Part shown: positions 17,701 to 24,147 of the stretch, one piece after another
How positions within the stretch are numbered: the first letter of the stretch is position 1
Layout: each line of letters opens with the position of its first letter
Assembly: GCA_001770015.1 (NCBI GenBank)
Contig: MEQB01000030.1
Location: 1-44,243, forward strand
Length of the DNA: 44,243 nucleotides
DNA from: Bdellovibrionales bacterium RIFOXYC1_FULL_37_79
GTDB taxonomy: Bacteria; Bdellovibrionota; Bacteriovoracia; Bacteriovoracales; Bacteriovoracaceae
Direction of reading: 5' to 3'
Made by a program: the position numbers and the translations under genes
Notes under the pieces: generated by a model
The model's database searches: none
The model's input: the letters and a program-made list of their open reading frames with translations, nothing else
Told to the model about the DNA's origin: nothing

Positions 17701-19245
17701 GTTACCCGCTTGGGCAATACTTGAGAGTGAAAGTAAAATGTGGATGCAGGTGGGAGTGGTATTACTGAGGGTTAAATTACCAGCTTCTAAATTCAAGGTG
17801 GCGTGAGCGGGATCACCAGAAGGGTAAAGGGTTGATCCGAGTTGCTGGGTATCAGTACCGACTTCGAAGGTACAATTGCCATTTGTGTCCTTGTAGACTT
17901 TTAGATTATCAACGTCAGAGGAGTTATTGGTTCCGGCCAGGGTGAGAATAATACTCTCTATATCTGTTGATGGAGAGGCATTTGCCGTCATTGAAAAGCC
18001 AAATGTGGCAAAGTGAAGATTGGCGGTTCCAGCGGCGACGGTAGTGGTTGGTACACCGCTTGGTGAACTGTTGATGACTTGCAATGCTGCAAGGGCTTCA
18101 TCTCCCCAATTTATTTTATTATTGGGGTCGGTTTCGTAAGTTGATCCACCGTTGCCGGCGTAGTCTTCCAAAGTGGTGGTAGCCCCATTGTAGGAGGTGG
18201 CAATGATATTTTTTTGAGTGCCAGTGGCACCTTCATCATAGAAACCAATACCGCTGATAGTGGAGGGGATGGTGGCCGCAGCTCCTAGCGTGATTCCTGT
18301 GCCGTTAGTTGGGATGTAATGGAAATCACCGTATTGGAGCTGAGAGATAGTTCCGGTAATGTTCATACCGGCAGTATTCATTCTGGAAATATTAAAAAAC
18401 CTCGCAATCAAGGTTCCGGCCATGTTAAATGTAAAAGTTCCACCGTTATAAGTGGTGAGTACTGAAATACTTCCGGGAGATCCGTCCAGATTGATAAGTC
18501 CTGTGGTGCCGATACTCAAGGTGGTGGCGTTACCCATTTCCAGTTTGGCATTAGCCTCAATTTTTAAAACACCGTTTACGGTAAAATTTTTAAGACATCT
18601 GAATGTGGCACCTGATTTGATCGTCATGGTGGTGCCGTTGGGCAGGGTCAGATCACTGGCTGAAGTGGCCAGGATAACTTCTCCATTAATTTCAACTTCA
18701 CCTGATCCTGCATTGATTTGAAAGCGATTGGTAATAGTGAAAGATTCTTTAAGGGTCACCGTGGTGGGGTTATTAATTTGCAGTCTCGGAATGGGATCAA
18801 CGTTTTCAAAGGTTTGATTGATGCTTCCCCCCATAATTACTTCCCAGTTGTTAGAAGCATCCAGGCCACCTGAGTGAAGATTTCGAAAATAATCTCCTTG
18901 AAGAGTTAAAATTCTGGTTCGGTTAGCCGTAAGAATTCCGGAAGCAATTTCGAGGCACCCTAGTGTAAAGTTATTATTTGGCCAATCAGGGTTTTTCCAG
19001 TCGGATCTGATATAGGCGTTTTCGGTGTTAGTGTTTGGATAGTTTTCGGGATTCCAGTTGTTATCAGTGTTCCAATTGGAAGTGTTAGCATCTGCTTGCC
19101 ACATTCGAGTATTAGTTGCGCAAGCGGCATGCAATTTTTGCGATGGAAAGGCTATCCACCCCGCCGCTGATACCAATATTGCTATTAACGGTATAAATAT
19201 AATTTTGTAAATATTTGGCATATTACCTTTTCTTCTTATCTGCAT
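11794..19245 (-). CDS. Giant exported gingipain-type (C25) cysteine protease with three N-terminal modules and C-terminal sorting-like tail
   Basis: 2483 residues. An N-terminal signal peptide ends near HAACA; a second ATG at 19221 with AAGG upstream may be the true start. Three related modules begin near residues 47, 555 and 1045 with a Trp-rich motif (MWQADANTSNWNTDNNW; IWHGGNGDP; IWTGASTTAWNTSGNW). Each then has Gly/Thr/Asn-rich strands typical of a beta-helix (TLTVGAAGTLELIG). A fibronectin-III-like domain spans ~1390-1490. A gingipain-propeptide-like segment (GLYEITYDQL) starts near 1715. The C25 catalytic domain lies at ~2070-2430 with His2294 (HYIGHG) and Cys2327 (SMNCLN). The tail is NGGGCTIYKG, a hydrophobic helix, then RRFHK, resembling sorting signals such as JDVT/MYXO-CTERM. 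It is probably a cell-surface protease or adhesin-protease. Confidence 0.88.
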   Translation of the reverse strand: MQIRRKGNMPNIYKIIFIPLIAILVSAAGWIAFPSQKLHAACATNTRMWQADANTSNWNTDNNWNPENYPNTNTENAYIRSDWKNPDWPNNNFTLGCLEIASGILTANRTRILTLQGDYFRNLHSGGLDASNNWEVIMGGSINQTFENVDPIPRLQINNPTTVTLKESFTITNRFQINAGSGEVEINGEVILATSASDLTLPNGTTMTIKSGATFRCLKNFTVNGVLKIEANAKLEMGNATTLSIGTTGLINLDGSPGSISVLTTYNGGTFTFNMAGTLIARFFNISRMNTAGMNITGTISQLQYGDFHYIPTNGTGITLGAAATIPSTISGIGFYDEGATGTQKNIIATSYNGATTTLEDYAGNGGSTYETDPNNKINWGDEALAALQVINSSPSGVPTTTVAAGTANLHFATFGFSMTANASPSTDIESIILTLAGTNNSSDVDNLKVYKDTNGNCTFEVGTDTQQLGSTLYPSGDPAHATLNLEAGNLTLSNTTPTCIHILLSLSSIAQAGNTLAISIAGTNDVSNSENYSWSVSGSPPVTAQSAEITGSIVRIWHGGNGDPVSGASYASTHDWQNNTLPTATTDCQIGPAYSFPYFPDITERPCQNATLPNSGKMSWQNRTTVFSIYGALNIGLSYIFTQATNGSISFRGGSNQSINASTNFPGNLVVNKTGGIVSLNNHWQIDGSFTLTAGTFTISSGVKLTVGGNVTVNGGTLKIQPGGSLTLSNGRTLTVGAAGTLELIGTTSQTAEITSVSTVNSYTITINGTIKAQYYSISNLGSSGLTINSGATIDATYHLQNGTFTYPVGNNTYLLILNKQIPGNNLDRMIFDSDGSASTGTIAIKTNAAAGTLSMSEYNGDRSGDSFTDDPTYLVSWGSQTNTIQLSQEATGPASVNQGETYNMGRFGFQQTQAGSFNDTRLTYIRFTLDGTAQANDVAQMRVYYDNDCNSTGGTLLGSPSFFGYPAYADLTITTGATIPAHAITPPKVCIYIEMDMDSLADDSRTIGVGINASTDTANTENYAINGSYAPFVNLGDPATIIGTTTIWTGASTTAWNTSGNWNGGLPNASLNCIINDQTRDPIISTGTATCKSLVIGNGILTMTGGALEIYGSLENTGTLTQNARTITLRDNGTVATNQSIRNTSTFTSLNFNKTAGGTVYISNTSINLTSQLTLGATNNFEFRIDEGGVLTLPTGLQVNGATFTMKQNSKLNIGNGQSILLNGGTFKADAPNESLPQNTTNKAIIDVSGGTGTWNFTATSGTLNIVGFFFDHLGTSGLNIGGTTNVTAIDGGQLRSLSTSYASMKGLQLNTSGTLPSTISNFGWQWDSAPSDSDNYTLAYSSGCSNRTIRFTEWFGNFFPGGSSLDPQTKVTQSACNIIIDAADTPVTLTEFTATGYNAAVVLKWKTGLEFQHKGFNVYRSSAPESGYIQINNSLIRNNILDSTLHGDYHFVDTAVVNNETYYYMLEDIAQNGTRTWHGPVSVIPLLLNGSAPDSLDGEIISETQGDPAASNNDTTITNPYPDQREIAPNITLLSETNHALRIKITIPAFTATDSIEAPYKNLLIDDYALTTEVGQAELPFKTILIQLSDATSASYEIVSQSIVTLGPYDIRPAPDFIQSGNTLVEQNTIDSDYYATNSFMPASHLSLDDIYNAQVGSGKILPLTIYPIRYNPVNNNIYFLSEVIIDIFLDGQTSWKIIPSNHSPWSAPGGLKIGFDETGLYEITYDQLNTQGLVGPFDEADHAKFKLFYASTELPIEVISAGATFESGDKIRFFAPYRKSVYNNYQYLVLIPIDYDSSNGKRFNSLDVDPSAGNLTSLQGPTVFKHYEENNFAIFDAPYGENYDRISWQRFYTPIDGVIGADFFTQDIILDDLKQVGNISIQAFVKGRPNGNVTNGLHHVSLWLNGIETNQNIVFYTEEPYLATFSLPATSFVPGKNKIQFQVKGTYITGAGNYDIVDIDYFRVTYTKNWIVQNDQIEFEFYDYNSNIFLDGFTSNQILGFDITNLDNISKFINHTISDEGGGIFSTTFNQKNSRKFFITTASNIKSVQSLNLINGSSLQNTLEQADAIYIGTKELLNGAASLVTHRTFEGYNIKSIDVEDIYNEFGFGSKDPENIKLFLQYAYENWARPAPKYVLLLGDSTYDPKGILSTVPRNTIPVKYLNGKWSDYPSDNWFVSFGANELPYMAIGRIPGNTSKQIADVMTKIIDYETGITTPDETQKKKIFIVVDDDQAGEKFNQKALALKNKILAVHPTIVVTLINRSELSDIQVNTQIMDSFNNGSAIIHYIGHGAEDMWSDGDVLPLGDIQTLNNSITPLVVSMNCLNAFFTYEEESDRGLGEELLFKAKGGAIAFWGSTNLTTPNAQRPFQDAFYEELVSAKDQRLGDAIKTAKYSGGQNGEHQEVVNSWTLLGDPMLKVAISKASNPVITNQRSSSAASNGGGCTIYKGNRPFNSLSACFELLILLLLPLFFRRFHKIFF

Positions 19246-19605
19246 TTTTCTTGTAAAATTAAGTTATTTCGCCACTAACGTACTACCAATAGGCATAAGC
19301 CCATTATCTGTTGGAAATGGAAATAACTCAATGCGATAAATGTTTTTCGTCATTTTTCTATTAAATCGGAAAAAGATGATGTAATTTTAACCAGTTGAAA
19401 ACTAAATAAATAATATTTTTATAATTGTTACGATAGCAATATGACTTGATGAAAATAAAGTTGGCCAAAATTAGTGGGTAGTGATTTTTAACTAGTTGTA
19501 TTTTTATAAATAATCTTTAATAATCAAGAAGTTAAGTGTTTTTGAAATATGGTACAATGACTTTTTATGAGTTTAATAAAACATTCGTAGGAAGGAATAT
19601 TCAAG
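19246..19605. other. 360-bp AT-rich intergenic region between divergent genes
   Basis: This gap separates the C25 protease (leftward) from the RiPP precursor (rightward). It is very AT-rich. I see no convincing open frame, no RNA gene and no strong palindrome. The rightward promoter candidate at 19550-19558 and the precursor's ribosome binding site at its right end are the only signals I can support. Confidence 0.5.
19550..19558 (+). promoter_or_regulatory. Extended -10 promoter candidate for the RiPP operon
   Basis: TGGTACAAT matches the extended -10 form (TG-N-TACAAT). No good -35 hexamer stands at 16-18 bp, which extended -10 promoters tolerate. Transcription would start near 19565, giving a leader of ~40 bases that contains AGGAAGG ahead of the precursor ATG. 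Confidence 0.4.
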
Positions 19606-19788
19606 ATGGAAAAGAAAACAGCTACACAAAATAAAAAGGCGAATAACAAAAAAAAATATGTTCGGCCTTCAGTTATTTCAGAACCACTGATGACTTTTGG
19701 GGCAGTTTGCAATGGTACGACTGCCGGGCAAAGAAAAACATCTACGGGTGCTCCTGGTTTTTGTAAAGCCGCTCGCTTGTTATCCTAA
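19606..19788 (+). CDS. RiPP precursor peptide (60 residues), YxxP leader motif, two core Cys, C-terminal Ser
   Basis: AGGAAGG stands 10 bases upstream of the ATG. Residues 1-17 are Lys/Asn/Thr-rich, like a soluble leader. Y18-V-R-P21-S-V matches the YxxP-x-(L/V) motif through which PqqD/B1-type RREs bind leaders in lasso and related RiPPs. The remainder looks like a core: Gly/Thr/Ser-rich, with Cys35 in GAVCNGTTAG and Cys53 in GAPGFCKAARLLS. The peptide ends in Ser60, the position phosphorylated in paeninodin-type precursors by HPr-kinase homologues. The next gene encodes exactly such a kinase and starts 7 bases after this stop. No GG cleavage site is obvious; the leader/core boundary may lie near S25-G32. 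Role as precursor is inferred from size, motif and context. Confidence 0.8.
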   Translation: MEKKTATQNKKANNKKKYVRPSVISEPLMTFGAVCNGTTAGQRKTSTGAPGFCKAARLLS

Positions 19789-19795
19789 AGACTAA

Positions 19796-20701
19796 ATGGA
19801 TTTAATAAGCTTTTCCAATCCTATTCTTGGTCAAAAAAAACTGGATCTGCTGGAAAAAATGCAAACCGATTTATTTTTTAATTATCGCTTGACACTTGAA
19901 TACCACGGAGTACTTGTCAATATTAATGCCTCGAGAGAATCAATTTTAAAATTGGTTTTACACTTGGTGCCCCCCAGTTGGATCATGGATAAATCAAACG
20001 ATATGAATCTAAATTTAAATTTATGTTCGATAAAAGATTTTAATATATCAGGTTTTGATTGGGAAAATGAGGAAAGTCCAGAATGTCGAACTACTCAGGT
20101 AGATAATCAAGAAATGGCCATCCAAAGGGATTTTGCCGGCAAGATGGTTGGAAATACCATTTACGCAATTATAAATGAAGATATGTCCGATGGGTTTTTT
20201 AATGTTTTAAGATGGTTTATGCCCAGGAAGTTGCTGGCCATAAAAAAAACAGTGTTGCATAGCTCGTGCGTGGTAATAAACGAGAAAGCATTTTTTTTTC
20301 TAGGACATTCTGGCCATGGCAAGTCAACTTTGACCACTCTGGCAGATGATAGGTTGGTACTGGGTGATGATATGAATATACTTTATGAGCACCATAACGG
20401 ATATTATGCCCAGGGCGCAGCACTTGGAGGACTTTACAATAATAAATCCCTTCTGAATTTAAATTACCCGGTGGGTGCATTTTATTGGCTATGTAAATCT
20501 GATGAAAATAAAGTTGAAAAGCTAGCATCAGCGGAGGCCTATCGGAAGTTTATTTCTTCTTGTGCTAACGTTTTTTGGAATCAGAAAGATAATCAAGTTG
20601 AAGAGGCCATGATGAAATTATCTCTGGATGTGGTAAGTCGATATCCATTTTATAATTTATATTTTTCACTTAATAAAGGATTTTGGAAGTATGTTAAGTA
20701 G
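19796..20701 (+). CDS. HPr-kinase-like ATPase, candidate peptide C-terminal Ser kinase
   Basis: 301 residues, cytoplasmic. The C-terminal half resembles the P-loop kinase core of HprK: VLHSSCVVI (His155), Walker A GHSGHGKST (170-178) and a Walker-B-like LVLGDDMNIL (D191-D192). The N-terminal ~140 residues have no recognised domain but match the length of HprK-related kinases of RiPP loci. In paeninodin-type lasso clusters such kinases phosphorylate the C-terminal Ser of the precursor; here the precursor also ends in Ser. No HPr or phosphotransferase genes are nearby, which argues against carbon regulation. It follows the precursor by 7 bases and overlaps the PqqD gene by 11, so it is translated as part of the operon. 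The substrate is inferred. Confidence 0.82.
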   Translation: MDLISFSNPILGQKKLDLLEKMQTDLFFNYRLTLEYHGVLVNINASRESILKLVLHLVPPSWIMDKSNDMNLNLNLCSIKDFNISGFDWENEESPECRTTQVDNQEMAIQRDFAGKMVGNTIYAIINEDMSDGFFNVLRWFMPRKLLAIKKTVLHSSCVVINEKAFFFLGHSGHGKSTLTTLADDRLVLGDDMNILYEHHNGYYAQGAALGGLYNNKSLLNLNYPVGAFYWLCKSDENKVEKLASAEAYRKFISSCANVFWNQKDNQVEEAMMKLSLDVVSRYPFYNLYFSLNKGFWKYVK

Positions 20702-20966
20702 TAAGACAAAAATTATTAGAAAAAAAGTACCGTGGCAGGAACTGGATGAAAAAATTGTTATTTTATCTCCAGTGACCAGAATGTCCCATGAATTAAATGA
20801 AACTTCCAGTTGGATCTGGAAGGAAATCCAACAGGAGATTTCTTTTGAAAAGTTGCTTGGTCAATTAATAGAAAATTTTGAGGTGGATGATGTGGTTGCT
20901 CACCAGGATTTGCAGGAGGTGTTAATGATTTTCCAGGAAAAAGGACTGATTGAAATAAATGACTGA
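20691..20966 (+). CDS. PqqD-like RiPP recognition element (leader-binding protein)
   Basis: 91 residues matching the PqqD/coenzyme-PQQ-D family layout. Basic N-terminal strands (KTKIIRKKVPWQEL) precede a beta hairpin DEKIVILSPVTRMSHELNE. The helix TSSWIWKEIQ, in the usual position of the family's N-x-(T/S)-x-x-x-W/I-W motif, and a three-helix winged bundle (ISFEKLLGQLIENFEVDD, then VVAHQDLQEVLMIFQEKGLIEI) follow. Such proteins clamp the precursor leader as an added beta strand and present the core to the radical SAM enzyme. It overlaps the kinase gene at its start (11 bases) and the radical SAM gene at its end (8 bases), so all three are translationally coupled. Start at 20691 fits the normal domain length. 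Confidence 0.85.
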   Translation: MLSSKTKIIRKKVPWQELDEKIVILSPVTRMSHELNETSSWIWKEIQQEISFEKLLGQLIENFEVDDVVAHQDLQEVLMIFQEKGLIEIND

Positions 20967-22434
20967 GCCAAAAATATTGGAAAGTTTTAAAAAAAAAGCC
21001 TACGAAAAAAATATTCCCTTGCAGGCTTCTTTAGAGCTTACTACTAGATGTAATCATGCTTGTAATCATTGTTATGTTGATAAGAATCAGGGCATTGATC
21101 TTTCGTTTGCACAATGGAAAATAATTTTAGAGAAATTGAGGGAGGCGGGAACCCTGTATATTGTTTTTCTTGGTGGAGAGGCCTTGCTCCATCCTGATTT
21201 TTTCAACATACTGGAATACGCTCATCAATTGAGTTTCCATACGTCGGTTATTTCCAACGGATATTTAATCGGTTCACTGGATTATGCTAAAAAATTGGAA
21301 TCTGCCGGATTGGATAATATCACCTTGTCTCTTTATTCCACCAAGGAAAAAACCCATGATGAACTGACCGGGGTGCTGGGGTCTTATCAAAAACTCATGC
21401 GAGCTGTGGAGTATTTAAAGCAGACTAAAATCAGGGTGGGGATCAATACGCTTTTAATGACTAAAAATATCGAGGATTTTTTTTCAATTTATGAGTTTGC
21501 CACTAAGTATAAATTTGATTTTAACAGTGATCCGGTGGTGACTTGTGATTGGTTGGGTAAAAAAAATAACCTTGCTCTAAGGCCCAATGATGAGCAGCTA
21601 AAAAAGCATTTTATGGATAAAGTAAATAAATGGCCAGAAAGCCTGTCGGGGCCAATTCCTTTGCCATTGAATTCTTCAATTTGTAATATGGCCAGATGTA
21701 AATGTGCCGTTAATCATCAAGGGGATTTACATCCCTGTGTGGAAATCCGGGAGGTCTTGGGCAATTTATCAAGAGAGGATTTTCAAGCTATCTGGACGAG
21801 TGATCTGGCCAATAAGTGGAGATTGCTTGAAAACCGAAAGATTAAAAATCTGTTTAATGATGCTACCGATGAATTTTTGGATATTTGTCCGGGTATGGGT
21901 TTAAATGAAATGAATGATCCTTTGATCATTCCAGAATATATGAAAATGTTGGCACAAGTGCAAAAAAATGTTTGGGAGGAGTTTAGGAAAACTTATCGGC
22001 TGCCTTTTTCTGGGAAAAGTATGTTACCGCTTTTTAGAGATAAAGATGAGTTGATTATAAATTTTTCTTATAAAAGTGTGCAAGTTGGAGACATCGTTCT
22101 CGTTCGATCAGGTGGAGAGTTGATTGCGCATAGATTGGTGGAAACAGGGGACAAGACCATTTTAAAAGGGGATCGGTCCGTAAGTGCTGAGGAGATCCAG
22201 CTGGAGGATATTCTAGGCATAGTGGAAGGGTTTATAAGAAATAAAAAAGAATATAAATGGGGAAGCACGGGAATGCTTTTTAAAAAAAATCTATCAGATT
22301 GTTCAAGAAAAACCTTGCGTCACCACGCCCGGATTTACCGGCGATTTTATTTTTTAATTATTTTTGTAATGGTCTGGTTTTCTGTTTTAATTGTTGGTTT
22401 AAATAATCAATTAACCAGTAAAAATCATACTTGA
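20959..22434 (+). CDS. Radical SAM peptide-modifying enzyme fused to an S26/SEC11-type signal peptidase domain and TM anchor
   Basis: 491 residues with three parts. (1) Radical SAM core, residues ~20-230: TTRCNHACNHCYVD gives C31, C35 and C38 for the [4Fe-4S] cluster; LGGEAL has the GGE motif (72-74). (2) An auxiliary-cluster (SPASM/twitch-like) Cys set at C242, C247, C249, C260 and C310; the count is low for full SPASM. (3) A peptidase domain, ~345-425: SGKSMLPLF (Ser354 nucleophile), GDIVLVRSGG, AHRLVE (His391) and ILKGDRS (Asp405), matching the Ser-His-Asp layout of SEC11/SipW signal peptidases rather than the Ser-Lys bacterial one. A hydrophobic helix (FYFLIIFVMVWFSVLIVG, ~463-480) anchors the C-terminus. 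One protein may modify the core and cut the leader. It overlaps the PqqD gene and, convergently, the nucleotidyltransferase. Confidence 0.85.
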   Translation: MTEPKILESFKKKAYEKNIPLQASLELTTRCNHACNHCYVDKNQGIDLSFAQWKIILEKLREAGTLYIVFLGGEALLHPDFFNILEYAHQLSFHTSVISNGYLIGSLDYAKKLESAGLDNITLSLYSTKEKTHDELTGVLGSYQKLMRAVEYLKQTKIRVGINTLLMTKNIEDFFSIYEFATKYKFDFNSDPVVTCDWLGKKNNLALRPNDEQLKKHFMDKVNKWPESLSGPIPLPLNSSICNMARCKCAVNHQGDLHPCVEIREVLGNLSREDFQAIWTSDLANKWRLLENRKIKNLFNDATDEFLDICPGMGLNEMNDPLIIPEYMKMLAQVQKNVWEEFRKTYRLPFSGKSMLPLFRDKDELIINFSYKSVQVGDIVLVRSGGELIAHRLVETGDKTILKGDRSVSAEEIQLEDILGIVEGFIRNKKEYKWGSTGMLFKKNLSDCSRKTLRHHARIYRRFYFLIIFVMVWFSVLIVGLNNQLTSKNHT

Positions 22435-23338
22435 TGGCCGTCCAGAGATGATCTTTGGTGAGGTGTTTAATCAGGATATAACGTATTTTGAGGTTTTGGT
22501 TTTCCATTAGAAATGAAAAAGTCAGCAAATGTTGGTAGATAGTTTTTTTAAACCAGGTTAAGGAAGTTTTCTCATGGGCAATCTGGTATTTAAAAAAATG
22601 TTTTAAAATAAAAAAAACCATGGCATATGAATTTTTAAGGCGATATTTTTCAATTAACTTGAAAAAATAATTCCAATTGATGTTTTGTTCGTTAAGGGAA
22701 ATAAACCGGTAAATATCAATCAGCCAAAAAAATTTTATAAAGGTGTGAGAAAAGGCCACATGTCCGATCATATGAAGCAAATTCATTTCAATATTAAGAA
22801 TTTTATAGGGGGAATAAATCCAAGGTAGCAGATCCGTGGTTACCAGATCAACGTGGAAAAACAGTCTGGAATGCACTTCAATAATTAAAATAGCATCGGG
22901 GGATTGTTTTTCGTAAGTCATTTTGTGACGGTTAGCTTTCCACTTTGAATCTTTAACTGGATGATATCCATGATTGATTAGAATTCTCTCCAAATCAGGT
23001 AAGGAGTTTGGGCCAATAAGTAGATCAAGATCAGACATGTATCTGGAACCTAGATCTGGATAAAGGGTGTGTACCAATGCCATCCCCTTGAGCAGCACAA
23101 CCTGGAGATCTTGAGCTTTGATTTCAGCTTGCCAGGACAATAATTCATTTTCCAACAATCTAATTTTATTCCATCTGGCAACCCATAGACGGTAATAATT
23201 TTTTCTTCTTTCCATTGGAATTATGGCCGGGAAATATTTAAACAGTAGCCCTTCCAGAAAGTGTTCTTCCAGAGTTTGGAAATCTACTTTTTGGATTTCA
23301 TGAACCAGGTTAGTGGGGAGAAAATGATGCATAGTCAT
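22358..23338 (-). CDS. NTP_transf_5-type nucleotidyltransferase (RiPP tailoring candidate)
   Basis: 326 residues of the uncharacterised nucleotidyltransferase family (PF14907) found beside HprK-like kinases in lasso and related RiPP loci. The polymerase-beta-like site is visible: LKGMALVHTLYPDLGSR (97-99), then MSDLDLLIG with Asp103 and Asp105, and a third acidic strand IIEVHSRLF. The C-terminal half is helical and basic. In paeninodin-type loci the partner nucleotidyltransferase is thought to add a group to the phosphorylated C-terminal Ser; here that would follow the upstream kinase step (inference). The ATGA start overlaps the permease stop, and its 3' end overlaps the radical SAM gene by 77 bases in opposite orientation. 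Confidence 0.82.
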   Translation of the reverse strand: MTMHHFLPTNLVHEIQKVDFQTLEEHFLEGLLFKYFPAIIPMERRKNYYRLWVARWNKIRLLENELLSWQAEIKAQDLQVVLLKGMALVHTLYPDLGSRYMSDLDLLIGPNSLPDLERILINHGYHPVKDSKWKANRHKMTYEKQSPDAILIIEVHSRLFFHVDLVTTDLLPWIYSPYKILNIEMNLLHMIGHVAFSHTFIKFFWLIDIYRFISLNEQNINWNYFFKLIEKYRLKNSYAMVFFILKHFFKYQIAHEKTSLTWFKKTIYQHLLTFSFLMENQNLKIRYILIKHLTKDHLWTAIKYDFYWLIDYLNQQLKQKTRPLQK

Positions 23339-24147
23339 GATATATATAAAAAGGGTTGATTGCTTTTTTTATGAAAATGTAGTGCCTGGGAAAAAAGGAA
23401 ATATCCGAGCGTAAAAAGCATGATTGCCCAACCAAGCAGGGCAAGGTTTGCGGCAAGATAATCCTGATAACTCATTTCTTGATGTATTATTTTTCGGGTG
23501 GACTCCAAAAGAAGGTTAAAAGGTGAGACGTAATAAAGGTAATTATTTAAATGGTAAGGTAAGACGGTGGTTGGGAAATATGCCCCAGCTAAAATGGTGG
23601 CGATGGATACAATTTTCATAATCCAAGCTTCTCCTCTTTTTAAAATTAACAAAACTGAGACTGAAATAAGACTTAGCCCTGTGAAAATAAATATGGAAAT
23701 GATTTGCATGAGAGCTGCCAGTATCAGAGAAATAAAAGTGACATCAATCACAAAAATAGTTGCGGCAAGCGAAAGAACTAAAATGACTTTTAAAATTTCA
23801 AATAGACTGGCACTAATTCCCCCGATCATGAAAGAGTATTGGGCAGAACAGGAAAGGAGCAAATGATGGTCAAAGGTCCCCTCTAAAGCGGCATTTTTCA
23901 TATTTCGACCAATGACAGTTATAAAAAAAGCCGGGATGCGCAGAGCTGTTTCCCCAATGACAATAAAGGTGAAGTAGTCGATCGCTTTTCCGGAAAAAAT
24001 TTCCAGGTTGGGTACAAACGCTTTGGCGGTAAACCAGAAAACCCCAAGGATGATCAGTTCATTTATTAAAATGGAAACCATTATGAGCGGGCTTTGGTAA
24101 TAATAATAAAACTCCTTGAGTAGATTCATTTTTATTTGATTAAACAA
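23335..24147 (-). CDS. ABC-2-type permease, probable peptide exporter membrane subunit
   Basis: 270 residues with six hydrophobic segments: PLIMVSILINELIILGVFWF, FTFIVIGETALRIPAFF, ILKVILVLSLAATIFVI, LILAALMQIISIFIFTG, SIATILAGAYFPTTVLPYH and the C-terminal ALLGWAIMLFTLGYFLF. The layout (short cytoplasmic N-terminus, loop ahead of helix 5 with FPTTVLP) fits ABC-2 exporters. It follows the ATPase by an 8-base overlap and precedes the nucleotidyltransferase by a 4-base overlap. No peptidase domain is fused, so leader cleavage must come from elsewhere, consistent with the signal-peptidase domain on the radical SAM protein. Confidence 0.82.
   Translation of the reverse strand: MFNQIKMNLLKEFYYYYQSPLIMVSILINELIILGVFWFTAKAFVPNLEIFSGKAIDYFTFIVIGETALRIPAFFITVIGRNMKNAALEGTFDHHLLLSCSAQYSFMIGGISASLFEILKVILVLSLAATIFVIDVTFISLILAALMQIISIFIFTGLSLISVSVLLILKRGEAWIMKIVSIATILAGAYFPTTVLPYHLNNYLYYVSPFNLLLESTRKIIHQEMSYQDYLAANLALLGWAIMLFTLGYFLFSQALHFHKKSNQPFLYIS

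Noticed and set aside
11794-19245. CRISPR-like or DNA-level repeat array in the giant gene
   Set aside because: Repetition is at the protein-module level with diverged DNA; there are no short identical repeats with regular spacers.
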